Virus record (IMG/VR): IMGVR_UViG_3300026512_000047
Coordinates: 1 to 31,560 of that record
DNA: 31,560 bases
Strand: one strand, 5' to 3'
Source of the DNA: a virus
The notes below the pieces were generated by a model that was not told where the DNA came from, made no database searches, and saw only the letters and a list, made by a program, of their open reading frames with translations. Made by a program: the position numbers and the translations under genes. Numbering within the stretch: the stretch's first letter is position 1; the number at the start of each line of letters is the position of its first letter. Positions 7,401 through 14,286 of the stretch are shown one piece after another.

Positions 7401-8772
7401 ATACTATTTTACTTTTAGCATCTTCAAATTCAATTTCATCATTTTTAACTTTTTCTAAAATCTGTTTTATTTCTTCACTTTTACTCTTTGAAATTACTGA
7501 AACATTATTTATCAATTTATATTTGTATTCATTATCACCAAAGAAGTCTTCTTTGGATTTAAATTCTTGTACTTCTTTTGATAAATTATCATATTTATTT
7601 TTAATATATTCATTATATTCGTTTACACGTTTTATAACGTTTAACTGATCAACTTTTTGTGTCTGATATAAATTGATAACTTTATTCTGTATATCATCCT
7701 TTATTTTTATCAAATCATCTTTTGTACGTATTTCTGCTAATTTCTCATCCAATGATTTATTTAATTTTTTAGCTTCTTTCGTTAAAAACGATAAATCTTT
7801 AAATAATTCACTTTCCTTTATCTTTTCAATTTTATCAGAATGCTTTTCAATTAGTTCGTCTTTCTTATTGATAACGTTTCCCTTAATTTCATTTACAGTA
7901 TTAATACTTTTATTATAAACCTCAGATTCTTTTATTTTATTTAATGATTCAGTCGCTGAGGTATATGCATTTGATTTTTCAACTTTATTTGTAGTATGTG
8001 CAACACCTTTTACTATATCTTCTACAATACTTTTACTTTCTTCATGTTGTTCGTTTGGGTTTTCTTTGTATTTTTTAAACAAAGATACCACGCTTTCTTT
8101 TAATTCTTTTAACATTCCCAAAGAATATAGTATTTTAATGATAGCTCCGGAAAGTAATAATGAAGCAGCAAATTTACTCGTCATACCTTTTTGGTATTTA
8201 TTAGTAGTTTTCACTTGTTTAGAAATTTCATCCAATTTGTAATATTGCTCTTTGTGTTGTTGTTTTAGCATATTTATTGTTTTATTATCTAACGACACAG
8301 GTTTTTTACTTAACATACGTATACTTTCATCTTGTTTTAAAACCTGTTTATTTATCGTATTTAAATTTTTAACTGAATGATCTAATGTTTTTTGTTGTAG
8401 TGTTACACTTTTTTCTAACTCATCTAAACTTTCTTCAGCCGCCTTTGTATAGCTTTCTATATTATCTAAACTTCCTGTTTGATCATTTAATAACTCAGTT
8501 TGTTGTGATAATATTTCTTCTTGTTTTCTATTTCCAGTTATAAGTGTTTTAAAATTATCACTAATTTCCGCACTGTTTTCATTCAACCCATGAGATACAG
8601 CAGCTAAAAGTGGATTAATACTTGCAACAGCATTTAAAACTAAATCAGTTTTATTAACATCTAATGATTGAGATATTGATGTTGCGAATTGTTTGGTTAT
8701 ATTTGTAGCCGCATGTAAACGTGGTGAAGCTTCTACTCTATAATCAATTTCATCACGAATATCATTCAACAA
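4435..8772 (-). CDS. Tape-measure-like tail protein, 1445 aa
   Basis: The start is TTG at 8772-8770, 9 nt after GGAG; no ATG is better placed. The first 190 residues are coiled-coil-like (repeated Gln/Leu/Asp heptads). A hydrophobic segment lies at about residues 200-220 (FAASLLLSGAIIKILYSLGM), followed by a long Lys/Glu-rich helical region with loosely repeated SEVYNK/SAYTSA/ESLNKIKES motifs. The C-terminal third has Gly/Ala-rich hydrophobic stretches (GGFVGGITGAIKNAIVAGI and ALKVAGKVALPLTALLGAYG) and ends in an Asn/Ser-rich tail. Great length, helical character and scattered membrane-active segments fit a tape measure protein that sets tail length and is ejected into the host envelope. By the rule of about 0.15 nm per residue the tail would be near 200 nm. 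It is separated from the other tail genes by the lone plus-strand gene. Confidence 0.75.
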   Translation of the reverse strand: MLNDIRDEIDYRVEASPRLHAATNITKQFATSISQSLDVNKTDLVLNAVASINPLLAAVSHGLNENSAEISDNFKTLITGNRKQEEILSQQTELLNDQTGSLDNIESYTKAAEESLDELEKSVTLQQKTLDHSVKNLNTINKQVLKQDESIRMLSKKPVSLDNKTINMLKQQHKEQYYKLDEISKQVKTTNKYQKGMTSKFAASLLLSGAIIKILYSLGMLKELKESVVSLFKKYKENPNEQHEESKSIVEDIVKGVAHTTNKVEKSNAYTSATESLNKIKESEVYNKSINTVNEIKGNVINKKDELIEKHSDKIEKIKESELFKDLSFLTKEAKKLNKSLDEKLAEIRTKDDLIKIKDDIQNKVINLYQTQKVDQLNVIKRVNEYNEYIKNKYDNLSKEVQEFKSKEDFFGDNEYKYKLINNVSVISKSKSEEIKQILEKVKNDEIEFEDAKSKIVSELDDLKKTETIYVEKVKTSIKEINGTIINNISDIKEELKNAESKEDIKNIINRKVNETSSTISESSAYKTLESVRAKTNSFLTNDEGKNVLDKSYIKTASETILPFLNSSLAGNFSLFKNFLKGDYKSIGKSLIYFTPLGPAVVAYDTGKVVKEFVSKKIKSGKSKQSTLEVEEKDLQQQSISDVEEQSKANKNIIEKTKESIDDKVENIKNDSQNIMQNGVSIIEDQVDVIKDSFEKTKSLKGMIELSLFSLKQQYNKKYQKEYAKDVQYDKFLAKTVADMAVTLSPTLMMSEGLSQRSISKIAWGFIGKHMPLLYHTINIPFLLGRTVARTIINSPSIIKKLAFTVMNDVGQTIKLISMGTRTVISFALKTPSMVMKLSKFIYKPIESIFKGVGGLISQTKESGLTGAKSWLNNTFFNITDKISNLFRVSDYGKAFKDLIFNPIKGEAKEWKNLISGTAKGVAGTTSKITSGVTTVAKSGAKTVGSLLLPGLFETSIEEEKMKIDKDNNKQLKIIAENIKEDTKLNEKQKDNTESLNNRILNMEKMREKRDKAVRSLLEFQNKLTGKMSKGLSSLKKKFFEYVTWQKIKGIFSTIGGFVGGITGAIKNAIVAGITIALPKLISKIKAFLGFGSKAEKTVEAAAKTAKAAEAIKHTSTVTNITSKASDVVKGFDITGKVAQGTNLAGKAANVIKDTSFIGNVLGNAGKILGTVGSGALKVAGKVALPLTALLGAYGATKEWSKTDYSSKEALQKYIAQQDKEFSKHGLLWHIGDAIWDPKHLGKYITYGGNKLYAAAWNLKDKLFGNNSSENKIEKVSSENGQINEKAVNKVETKHENVFDTIKTGMENVAKYTPYGLVYNYLKDKIFNNDNKHNEKSENVDKSKEILPTNKIKSEELKMLETDTSIADKFDEIIETIDKYIDEIKESTVQTANTFKQTSASVINNINNSSVVNNNGGNNDSSDGEKMAEMLNIRFKRMREYELKI

Positions 8773-8978
8773 TTTATATTACTCCTTTTTGTTTATTGTA
8801 TTCAATACACTGCATATTTTTGTTCTTAAATTTTTCAACTTATATTTACAATTACTGTTATTATGTAACAAAAATTATCGATCTATGTATTTTGGTTAAT
8901 TAAATTAATATGTATTTGTGAAATATAACATGTTTGATTAATAGTTCGATATATAACCGGCAAAGTAAGTATTGCAAT

Positions 8979-9008
8979 AAATTGATATTAATTATTTAAT
9001 ATCAATTT
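8979..9008. terminator. A/T-rich hairpin in the divergent region
   Basis: AAATTGATATTAA (8979-8991) and TTAATATCAATTT (8996-9008) are exact reverse complements around TTAT. On the plus strand two more T follow, on the minus strand a mixed sequence. It lies in the leader of the tape measure transcript if the promoter at 9034-9061 is used. Function uncertain. Confidence 0.35.
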
Positions 9009-9033
9009 TTGGATAAACCCCTCCTTACGGAGT

Positions 9034-9061
9034 AGTATAATACATTTTTCTTAAATGTCAA
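9034..9061 (-). promoter_or_regulatory. Candidate sigma-70/A promoter toward the tape measure gene
   Basis: On the minus strand TTGACA (9061-9056) is followed after 16 nt by TATACT (9039-9034). The expected start is near 9027, giving a leader of about 255 nt before the TTG start at 8772. The -35 box is exact and the -10 box matches 5 of 6. Confidence 0.55.
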
Positions 9062-9314
9062 GATTTTTTTCGATAAAAAACGATCACTTCTGTTTTTTAA
9101 AATTACCGTTAATTGGTCACCATCCTTTACCGGCACTTCCGCTGTTTCAGTATTCTATTAGTGGTTAATTACCATTCATTATTCTTTATGGTAACAAAAA
9201 ATTATAGATATTTATAAATTGTTATTGTATTTCCAGAAATCTTAAATTAAAGAATTCTGTGATGTGATAAATATTTGTGTTAATTTAAATTCGTGAAATA
9301 TTGTGGTAACAATT

Positions 9315-9360
9315 GTGTTGAACTCGACGTGCTCCTTTGTGGTCGCACGTCGGTTCACAC
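9315..9360. other. GC-rich imperfect hairpin upstream of the rightward promoter
   Basis: CGACGTGC (9325-9332) pairs with GCACGTCG (9345-9352), and the stem continues through GAAC/GTTC and GTG/CAC with small bulges; the loop is about 12 nt. In this otherwise very AT-rich stretch the GC content stands out. It ends 30 nt before the -35 box of the 9390-9418 promoter and could be a regulator-binding site, or an RNA structure if transcribed. Confidence 0.4.
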
Positions 9361-9389
9361 ATAAATGATGGTTTTGTTATCGTACGACA

Positions 9390-9418
9390 TTGACAATTAA
9401 CATTAATAGAATTATAAT
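9390..9418 (+). promoter_or_regulatory. Consensus sigma-70/A promoter for the lone plus-strand gene
   Basis: TTGACA (9390-9395), a 17-nt spacer and TATAAT (9413-9418) match the bacterial housekeeping consensus exactly. Transcription would begin near 9425 and leave a leader of about 480 nt before the ATG at 9904. An exact consensus suggests use by unmodified host polymerase, as in early phage expression. Confidence 0.75.
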
Positions 9419-9903
9419 TCGATTAAGTTTGATTTCTGATAATTATTTCATAATTAGTATATAATTTGTTCTAGTAATGTACAGACAATTGAGACCAATA
9501 TATTGTTATTGTTATTTTAGCGGTAAAAACGCAAAAATAGTAAAAAATATTAAAACATGTAGTTTTTGACAGGATATTATAATTTTAAATATTCTCATTT
9601 TATAGAATTTCAGTATTTTTGAGATTTAAAAGTATATTTGTTGTTATAAAAACATTTATCGAAAAAATAATATAAAATGAACAATTTTTTAAAGAAAGTG
9701 AATTTTGTGGTTTATTTATTTTATGAAAAATATTTACACATAAAAATAAAAAATAGTCATATAAAATAACAATATTTTTTAAAATAAATTATTTGAATAT
9801 ACACAAAAAGTATGATAATATTTTTACTGAACAAAAATGAATCGGAATGATTTTATTTTTGAAAATTAAAAAGTGTAAAATGTATGGTAAGAAGGAGGCA
9901 TAA

Positions 9904-12381
9904 ATGAAAACATACACACATAAAGAGATCTTTAGATTTTTCTTCGATGAAACAGATGAATATGAAAAAAATATAAAAGATAGAATTGTTGGATATATGC
10001 ATAGCTATAATAACTTTAGAAATGTATATATTAGATTTGAAAAAAGAATAAATGCATTACTCGGTATTACAATTATGGATAGATTTATTGCATGTGATAT
10101 TGCATCTGATCCATCACTACGAAAACTTGATAATATAAAAAGAAATCTTACAAAAACGAATATGGAAATAATACAGAAAATAAAATCTAAAAAAGATGAA
10201 CTAGAAGATATATTAATTGAATTATATGCAGCATACAGAAAATTATCTATTCATTTATTATTAAATGCAGCTGGTGATGTTCATGATATGATAGAGTTAA
10301 AAGGTGGAATAAAACACGTTAATGAAAAAGATTTATTTTCATATCCAGTATTCAAACTAACTGTACCAAAAGTAATAACGTTAATACCTGTATCTTTAAA
10401 GAAGGATAAGAAAACAAATAAAGAAAAATTTGTATTAGCTAAAAGAAACAAATATACAAAGAATCTAACAGAAGCTGAAAGATTAAGAGCTATTACAATA
10501 AATTTTGTTTCTAATAATGATGGTAAATCAAGAAAAAATGATGACAAACGTGAAACAGTTCTAATGTTTGTAAAAGGAATACAAAATGTTGGAAATGTAT
10601 CAGCTATAGATTCTGAAACTCTTGATGAAAAAAGCTTTTATGTGTATGCAAGCAAGATATCTACTGTAAATAAAATTGTATTTGAATACAATACAAAGTT
10701 GGATATTCTAGAAGTTACTGGGTACAATCTAAAAAAGAGATCGGTTACAACTCCTATAATTACAAGATTTGTAGATGATGAAAAGAAAGGTTTACGTTCA
10801 AAGAAAAAGAAAAAAACAAAAATGAAATTTATAAACAGAATGAAAGCATTTACATTTCACCCATTTGCAATTGATATAACAGACAGGTTTATAACAATTA
10901 CTGATTTTTCTAAAGATTATCTAAATTATATAAGTAAACCATCAGTGTATATTGAAGGTCATCATATATTTAATTCAAAAGTAGATAATAACCCAAAAAC
11001 TATATCATTCGACAAAATATATGAAACTGCAAAAAATATTTATAATACTTATAAAACAATATTTGATAAATCAAAACATATAGATCCTAAAGTATTTGCA
11101 GAAAAGAAAACTGAAATGTATTATGCTTTAAATCTTTTTGTCGAGACAGAAATAAATAATCACTTTCTCCGTATATATAGTTTATTAAAAGGAAATGAAA
11201 GTAGAATGGTAATTGTAAATCGTGAGTATCTTTCTGATATGAATAAGAATCCGAATTCTGTTGTATACAATTTAATTTTACACTATATAGATAAGGCATT
11301 ATTAATGCTAAAATCAAAATTAATCGAAAATAATACAGAGATGGATTCTGACGAAGATGCAATTGAAAAAAACTTTTTCTATAAAGAATTTTCACCTGCT
11401 TCTTCTATACATAATTTCATAGATAATATTTCCCCGGATGGAAATGACGTGTATATGGAATATATGAAATATTGTGAATTTGAAAGCAAATCTAAACATT
11501 CTGAATATATTATGTCAAATGATTTTGCAAAGAACGATAAATATATTTATCTTGATAGAAAAACACATACAAACATATTCAGTGGATTTGTTAGAACTAT
11601 AAATATGCTAAAGTTTGTATTAAAGATCACAAATGATGAAAAATTTATTCTTGATAAATCCGATAATATTTATATATGCTCTCAGAATAATAGATCTAAA
11701 ATTAAAGATATGAAAGATTTAAAAAAGAATTATTCTTTACGTGAAGAAAATATTAAATATGCAGATACAGTAAAAAAAGTAATAAATGATAAACGATTGA
11801 ATCATAAGATTTGTCAGTTTAATAAATTAAGACCTTTCCCAGTTTCTGCAAAAGTTAAAACCAAAGATGATTATAAAAAATTTTCAGAATTTGTAAATGA
11901 ATATAAATATCATATGGAGTATTTATACAAAACCAATTATTTTTATGATCGTGGTATATATGAATCAAACATTTTAGCATCGTTTCCTGATTCTGATTCT
12001 GTTTTTGAATACCATGTACCAATAAATAAGAATAGTGAAATAATGGTTGATAATATGAGAAATATTTTTGCTCCTGTAGAAAATAGATTTTATATGTTTT
12101 TCAATATTAGATTTGAAGAAAGACATTGTTCAAATATACATAAACATAGTAAAAGATTATCAACTACGTATATGCACCTTAAATATGGTAAAAATGAAAA
12201 TTCTAAATATGATACATTATTCGCATTGGGTTATAATTCTGGTAAAGAGGAACCACCACATAATTATTTCAGAAGACCAATAAAATCACTGGTAGATAGT
12301 GAAAAATCAATAAATGAAGATGAGTATATGAGAAATAGTAGAATATTACGTATGGATACTAATATAGAAATACCATTATAG
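9904..12381 (+). CDS. Unknown large phage protein, 825 aa, only plus-strand gene
   Basis: The ATG at 9904 follows AGAAGGAGG with 6 nt spacing. The protein is Lys-, Asn- and Asp-rich, soluble-looking and without signal peptide or membrane segments. The N-terminal 110 residues are helical (FRFFFDETDEYEKNIKDRIV). A beta-rich part follows (FKLTVPKVITLIPVSL near residue 150), with a very basic patch, KKGLRSKKKKKTKMKF, near residue 300. The rest is mixed, with many Tyr/Phe and motifs such as RPFPVSAKVKTKDDYKKF and EPPHNYFRRPIKSL that I cannot assign. It sits between the tail block and the tape measure gene on the opposite strand with its own promoter and terminator, so it is expressed separately from the late genes. 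Possible roles include an early or regulatory protein, but the function is unknown. Confidence 0.8.
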   Translation: MKTYTHKEIFRFFFDETDEYEKNIKDRIVGYMHSYNNFRNVYIRFEKRINALLGITIMDRFIACDIASDPSLRKLDNIKRNLTKTNMEIIQKIKSKKDELEDILIELYAAYRKLSIHLLLNAAGDVHDMIELKGGIKHVNEKDLFSYPVFKLTVPKVITLIPVSLKKDKKTNKEKFVLAKRNKYTKNLTEAERLRAITINFVSNNDGKSRKNDDKRETVLMFVKGIQNVGNVSAIDSETLDEKSFYVYASKISTVNKIVFEYNTKLDILEVTGYNLKKRSVTTPIITRFVDDEKKGLRSKKKKKTKMKFINRMKAFTFHPFAIDITDRFITITDFSKDYLNYISKPSVYIEGHHIFNSKVDNNPKTISFDKIYETAKNIYNTYKTIFDKSKHIDPKVFAEKKTEMYYALNLFVETEINNHFLRIYSLLKGNESRMVIVNREYLSDMNKNPNSVVYNLILHYIDKALLMLKSKLIENNTEMDSDEDAIEKNFFYKEFSPASSIHNFIDNISPDGNDVYMEYMKYCEFESKSKHSEYIMSNDFAKNDKYIYLDRKTHTNIFSGFVRTINMLKFVLKITNDEKFILDKSDNIYICSQNNRSKIKDMKDLKKNYSLREENIKYADTVKKVINDKRLNHKICQFNKLRPFPVSAKVKTKDDYKKFSEFVNEYKYHMEYLYKTNYFYDRGIYESNILASFPDSDSVFEYHVPINKNSEIMVDNMRNIFAPVENRFYMFFNIRFEERHCSNIHKHSKRLSTTYMHLKYGKNENSKYDTLFALGYNSGKEEPPHNYFRRPIKSLVDSEKSINEDEYMRNSRILRMDTNIEIPL

Positions 12382-12385
12382 ATAC

Positions 12386-12432
12386 ATAAAAACTATGTGT
12401 GGTGTTTTTTAATATCCACACATAGTTTTTAT
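12386..12432. terminator. Bidirectional terminator between convergent genes
   Basis: ATAAAAACTATGTGTGG (12386-12402) and CCACACATAGTTTTTAT (12416-12432) form a 17-bp stem. A-runs on one side and T-runs on the other give a usable U tract in both directions. It begins 5 nt after the stop of the 825-residue gene and overlaps the stop codon of the HELTH gene. Confidence 0.85.
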
Positions 12433-13310
12433 AAACGATTTACTTTAGATACAAGTTGTACAGCTTCCGAAGAATTTGGCATGTTAGAGCATACAGATAA
12501 TATTTCACTTGCGAATATTAATTCCTGACCAAGTGATAATCCTTTTGGATATGAATTTACTATTGATTTATATCCAAGTATTATACGTTCTTGTACAGAT
12601 TTGTGAGTTACCATATTTCCTTCTAGTATCACTTTGATGGTATCAATTGTATCTTCAAATAACTTTTTATTCAATATTTTATTTGGGTAATAATTTTCTA
12701 TATTTTCAAGTATACTTATAAATCTATTCATTTGATTTGTTGCTATTTTTCCATAAATTGGATCTATTGCATTTTTATTTAAGTTTACCGTTAAAAGGAA
12801 ATGAGTATTATATAATTGATTATAAATTTCTGGTGTTACAACATTCATCCAATATGTCTTGTAAAAATGTTTTAATTTATTTTGAGTTAATGAAATCACT
12901 TTTGATAGATTATTTTGAAAATTATAATGTGTCAATTCGTGTGATATAATCTGACTTAATTTTATTAATTGTTTTGATGTTATGGAAGATAGAACTGTAC
13001 AGTTTTTATTTGCCTTTATTCCACACATGTCAATATTTATGAAAATTTCGTTTCTTATTGGATCATAAAACCCATACGATAGGTTTATCATACGTTTCTT
13101 CCAATACGCCACAAATTTGGTCCATATTGTTGCATCTATTACTACAAGATGTATTATAGAGCCAAGTTTATCATCTATGGACTTTTTAAACATACTACAT
13201 GGTTTGTAATTTACAAAGTCTTTCGTTTTTTCGTAAAATATTTCACATTCATATGCTTTAAATCCATGATCAAGTGAAATTATTTCAGGTTTGTTTTTAT
13301 TAAAAATCAT
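12429..13310 (-). CDS. Putative zinc metallopeptidase (HELTH) at the end of the baseplate operon
   Basis: The 293-residue protein has the zincin motif ISHELTHYNF with HELTH at residues 124-128: two His zinc ligands and a catalytic Glu. It is preceded by a beta strand segment (NEIFINIDMCGI near 87-98), as in gluzincin/metzincin cores. The third zinc ligand is not obvious; a downstream Glu or His in the helical C-terminal half (for example in ETIDTIKVILEGNMVTHKS-like helices) is possible. No signal peptide. GGAG lies 10 nt upstream of the ATG and overlaps the stop of the 317-residue gene. As the last gene of the tail/baseplate operon it could be a virion maturation protease, a tail-associated peptidase or simply a structural protein that keeps the motif. 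Motif seen; role inferred. Confidence 0.65.
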   Translation of the reverse strand: MIFNKNKPEIISLDHGFKAYECEIFYEKTKDFVNYKPCSMFKKSIDDKLGSIIHLVVIDATIWTKFVAYWKKRMINLSYGFYDPIRNEIFINIDMCGIKANKNCTVLSSITSKQLIKLSQIISHELTHYNFQNNLSKVISLTQNKLKHFYKTYWMNVVTPEIYNQLYNTHFLLTVNLNKNAIDPIYGKIATNQMNRFISILENIENYYPNKILNKKLFEDTIDTIKVILEGNMVTHKSVQERIILGYKSIVNSYPKGLSLGQELIFASEILSVCSNMPNSSEAVQLVSKVNRL

Positions 13311-13317
13311 TTTTAGT

Positions 13318-14271
13318 TTACTCCTTTATAATTTCCAGATAAATATTTACCAAGCACGCTAAATTTTGGTTTGTTACTTCTATTTTAAGTTGTTTTAATA
13401 CTTCTGCAGAATAATGTAGTTTCTTCAAATTCGCAATTACTTTTTGATATGATACTTGTTCGACATTATCCATTGTGTATATAACTTCATAAATTGATTT
13501 TCTAACCAATTCAACGTTTAATGATGTGATATTTAATATTTTTTCATACGTATCATCATTACATGACTTTGCTTTTTTTATGTTACCATATAACATAATA
13601 TTATTATAAACTATTTCAGTTAATGCTTCGTATCTTGATGTATCTTTAATTTTTGGTTGTACTTTCCCATTTTTAAGATCTATATATTTTCCTATGAGAC
13701 TTCGTAATGTTTGTGCCACTGAAGTTCTTAAATAATATGGAACATTTACTAATACTATTTTATCTGTACATCTGGATTTAAAATATTTAGGTATAAGATT
13801 ATTAAATACTGTAAAATTTAATTTTTTAATACCACCAAACACACCATATTTCTTTATTGTGAATTGTGATCTCATATTTGAAATTGTATAGTTCATATAT
13901 GCTTCATCACAATATTTTAAATTTTTGTTTAGATATGACTTATAATAAATTATTGTCGTTATGTGCATTATTTTTAAAATTGTTTCTAATTTTAATTTTT
14001 CAGAAAATTTTTTATCATTGTTATTACAAATATAATTAATCATGTAAACTAAAAATCTTGTTTGTTTTGTTTTCATCAATTTGAAATCTTTTCTTGGAAT
14101 ATTTGCCATAAATCTTGATATTTCAGAATCATCAACATATGAGTTTATAATTTTGTAATATCTTGTTAATACCATAAATTTCATACATGGATCGTTATTT
14201 ATATCAATTTCTAGTTCATTGATAAGTTTATCAATTTCAAATTTTAATTTTTGTATATTTATTTCACTCAT
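13318..14271 (-). CDS. Unknown protein in baseplate operon, 317 aa
   Basis: Complete frame with AAGGAAA before the ATG. Helical and Lys/Asn/Ile-rich, no membrane segment, several Cys scattered. Segments such as NFTVFNNLIPKYFKSRCTDKIVLVNVPYYLRTSVAQTLRSLIGKYIDLKNG near the middle do not match any family I know. It lies 15 nt after the gp6-like gene and a few nt before the HELTH gene, so it is almost certainly co-transcribed with them and may be a structural or assembly factor of the tail. Confidence 0.75.
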   Translation of the reverse strand: MSEINIQKLKFEIDKLINELEIDINNDPCMKFMVLTRYYKIINSYVDDSEISRFMANIPRKDFKLMKTKQTRFLVYMINYICNNNDKKFSEKLKLETILKIMHITTIIYYKSYLNKNLKYCDEAYMNYTISNMRSQFTIKKYGVFGGIKKLNFTVFNNLIPKYFKSRCTDKIVLVNVPYYLRTSVAQTLRSLIGKYIDLKNGKVQPKIKDTSRYEALTEIVYNNIMLYGNIKKAKSCNDDTYEKILNITSLNVELVRKSIYEVIYTMDNVEQVSYQKVIANLKKLHYSAEVLKQLKIEVTNQNLACLVNIYLEIIKE

Positions 14272-14286
14272 TTGTAATTTCCTTTT

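Larger units (their letters stand above)
8773..9903. other. 1.1-kb divergent non-coding region
   Basis: No convincing gene lies here on either strand. It separates the leftward tape measure gene from the rightward 825-residue gene. It contains a candidate leftward promoter (9034-9061), an exact-consensus rightward promoter (9390-9418), a second weaker rightward TTGACA box at 9566-9571 with TATTCT at 9590-9595, an A/T-rich hairpin (8979-9008) and a GC-rich imperfect hairpin (9315-9360). The rest is very AT-rich, especially 9600-9850. It may be a regulatory hub or could hold an origin or an untranslated RNA. Confidence 0.6.

Noticed and set aside
7043-7648. Plus-strand 201-residue frame opposite the tape measure gene
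   Set aside because: Low-complexity antisense of a helical Lys/Glu-rich region, without ribosome binding site or family resemblance.
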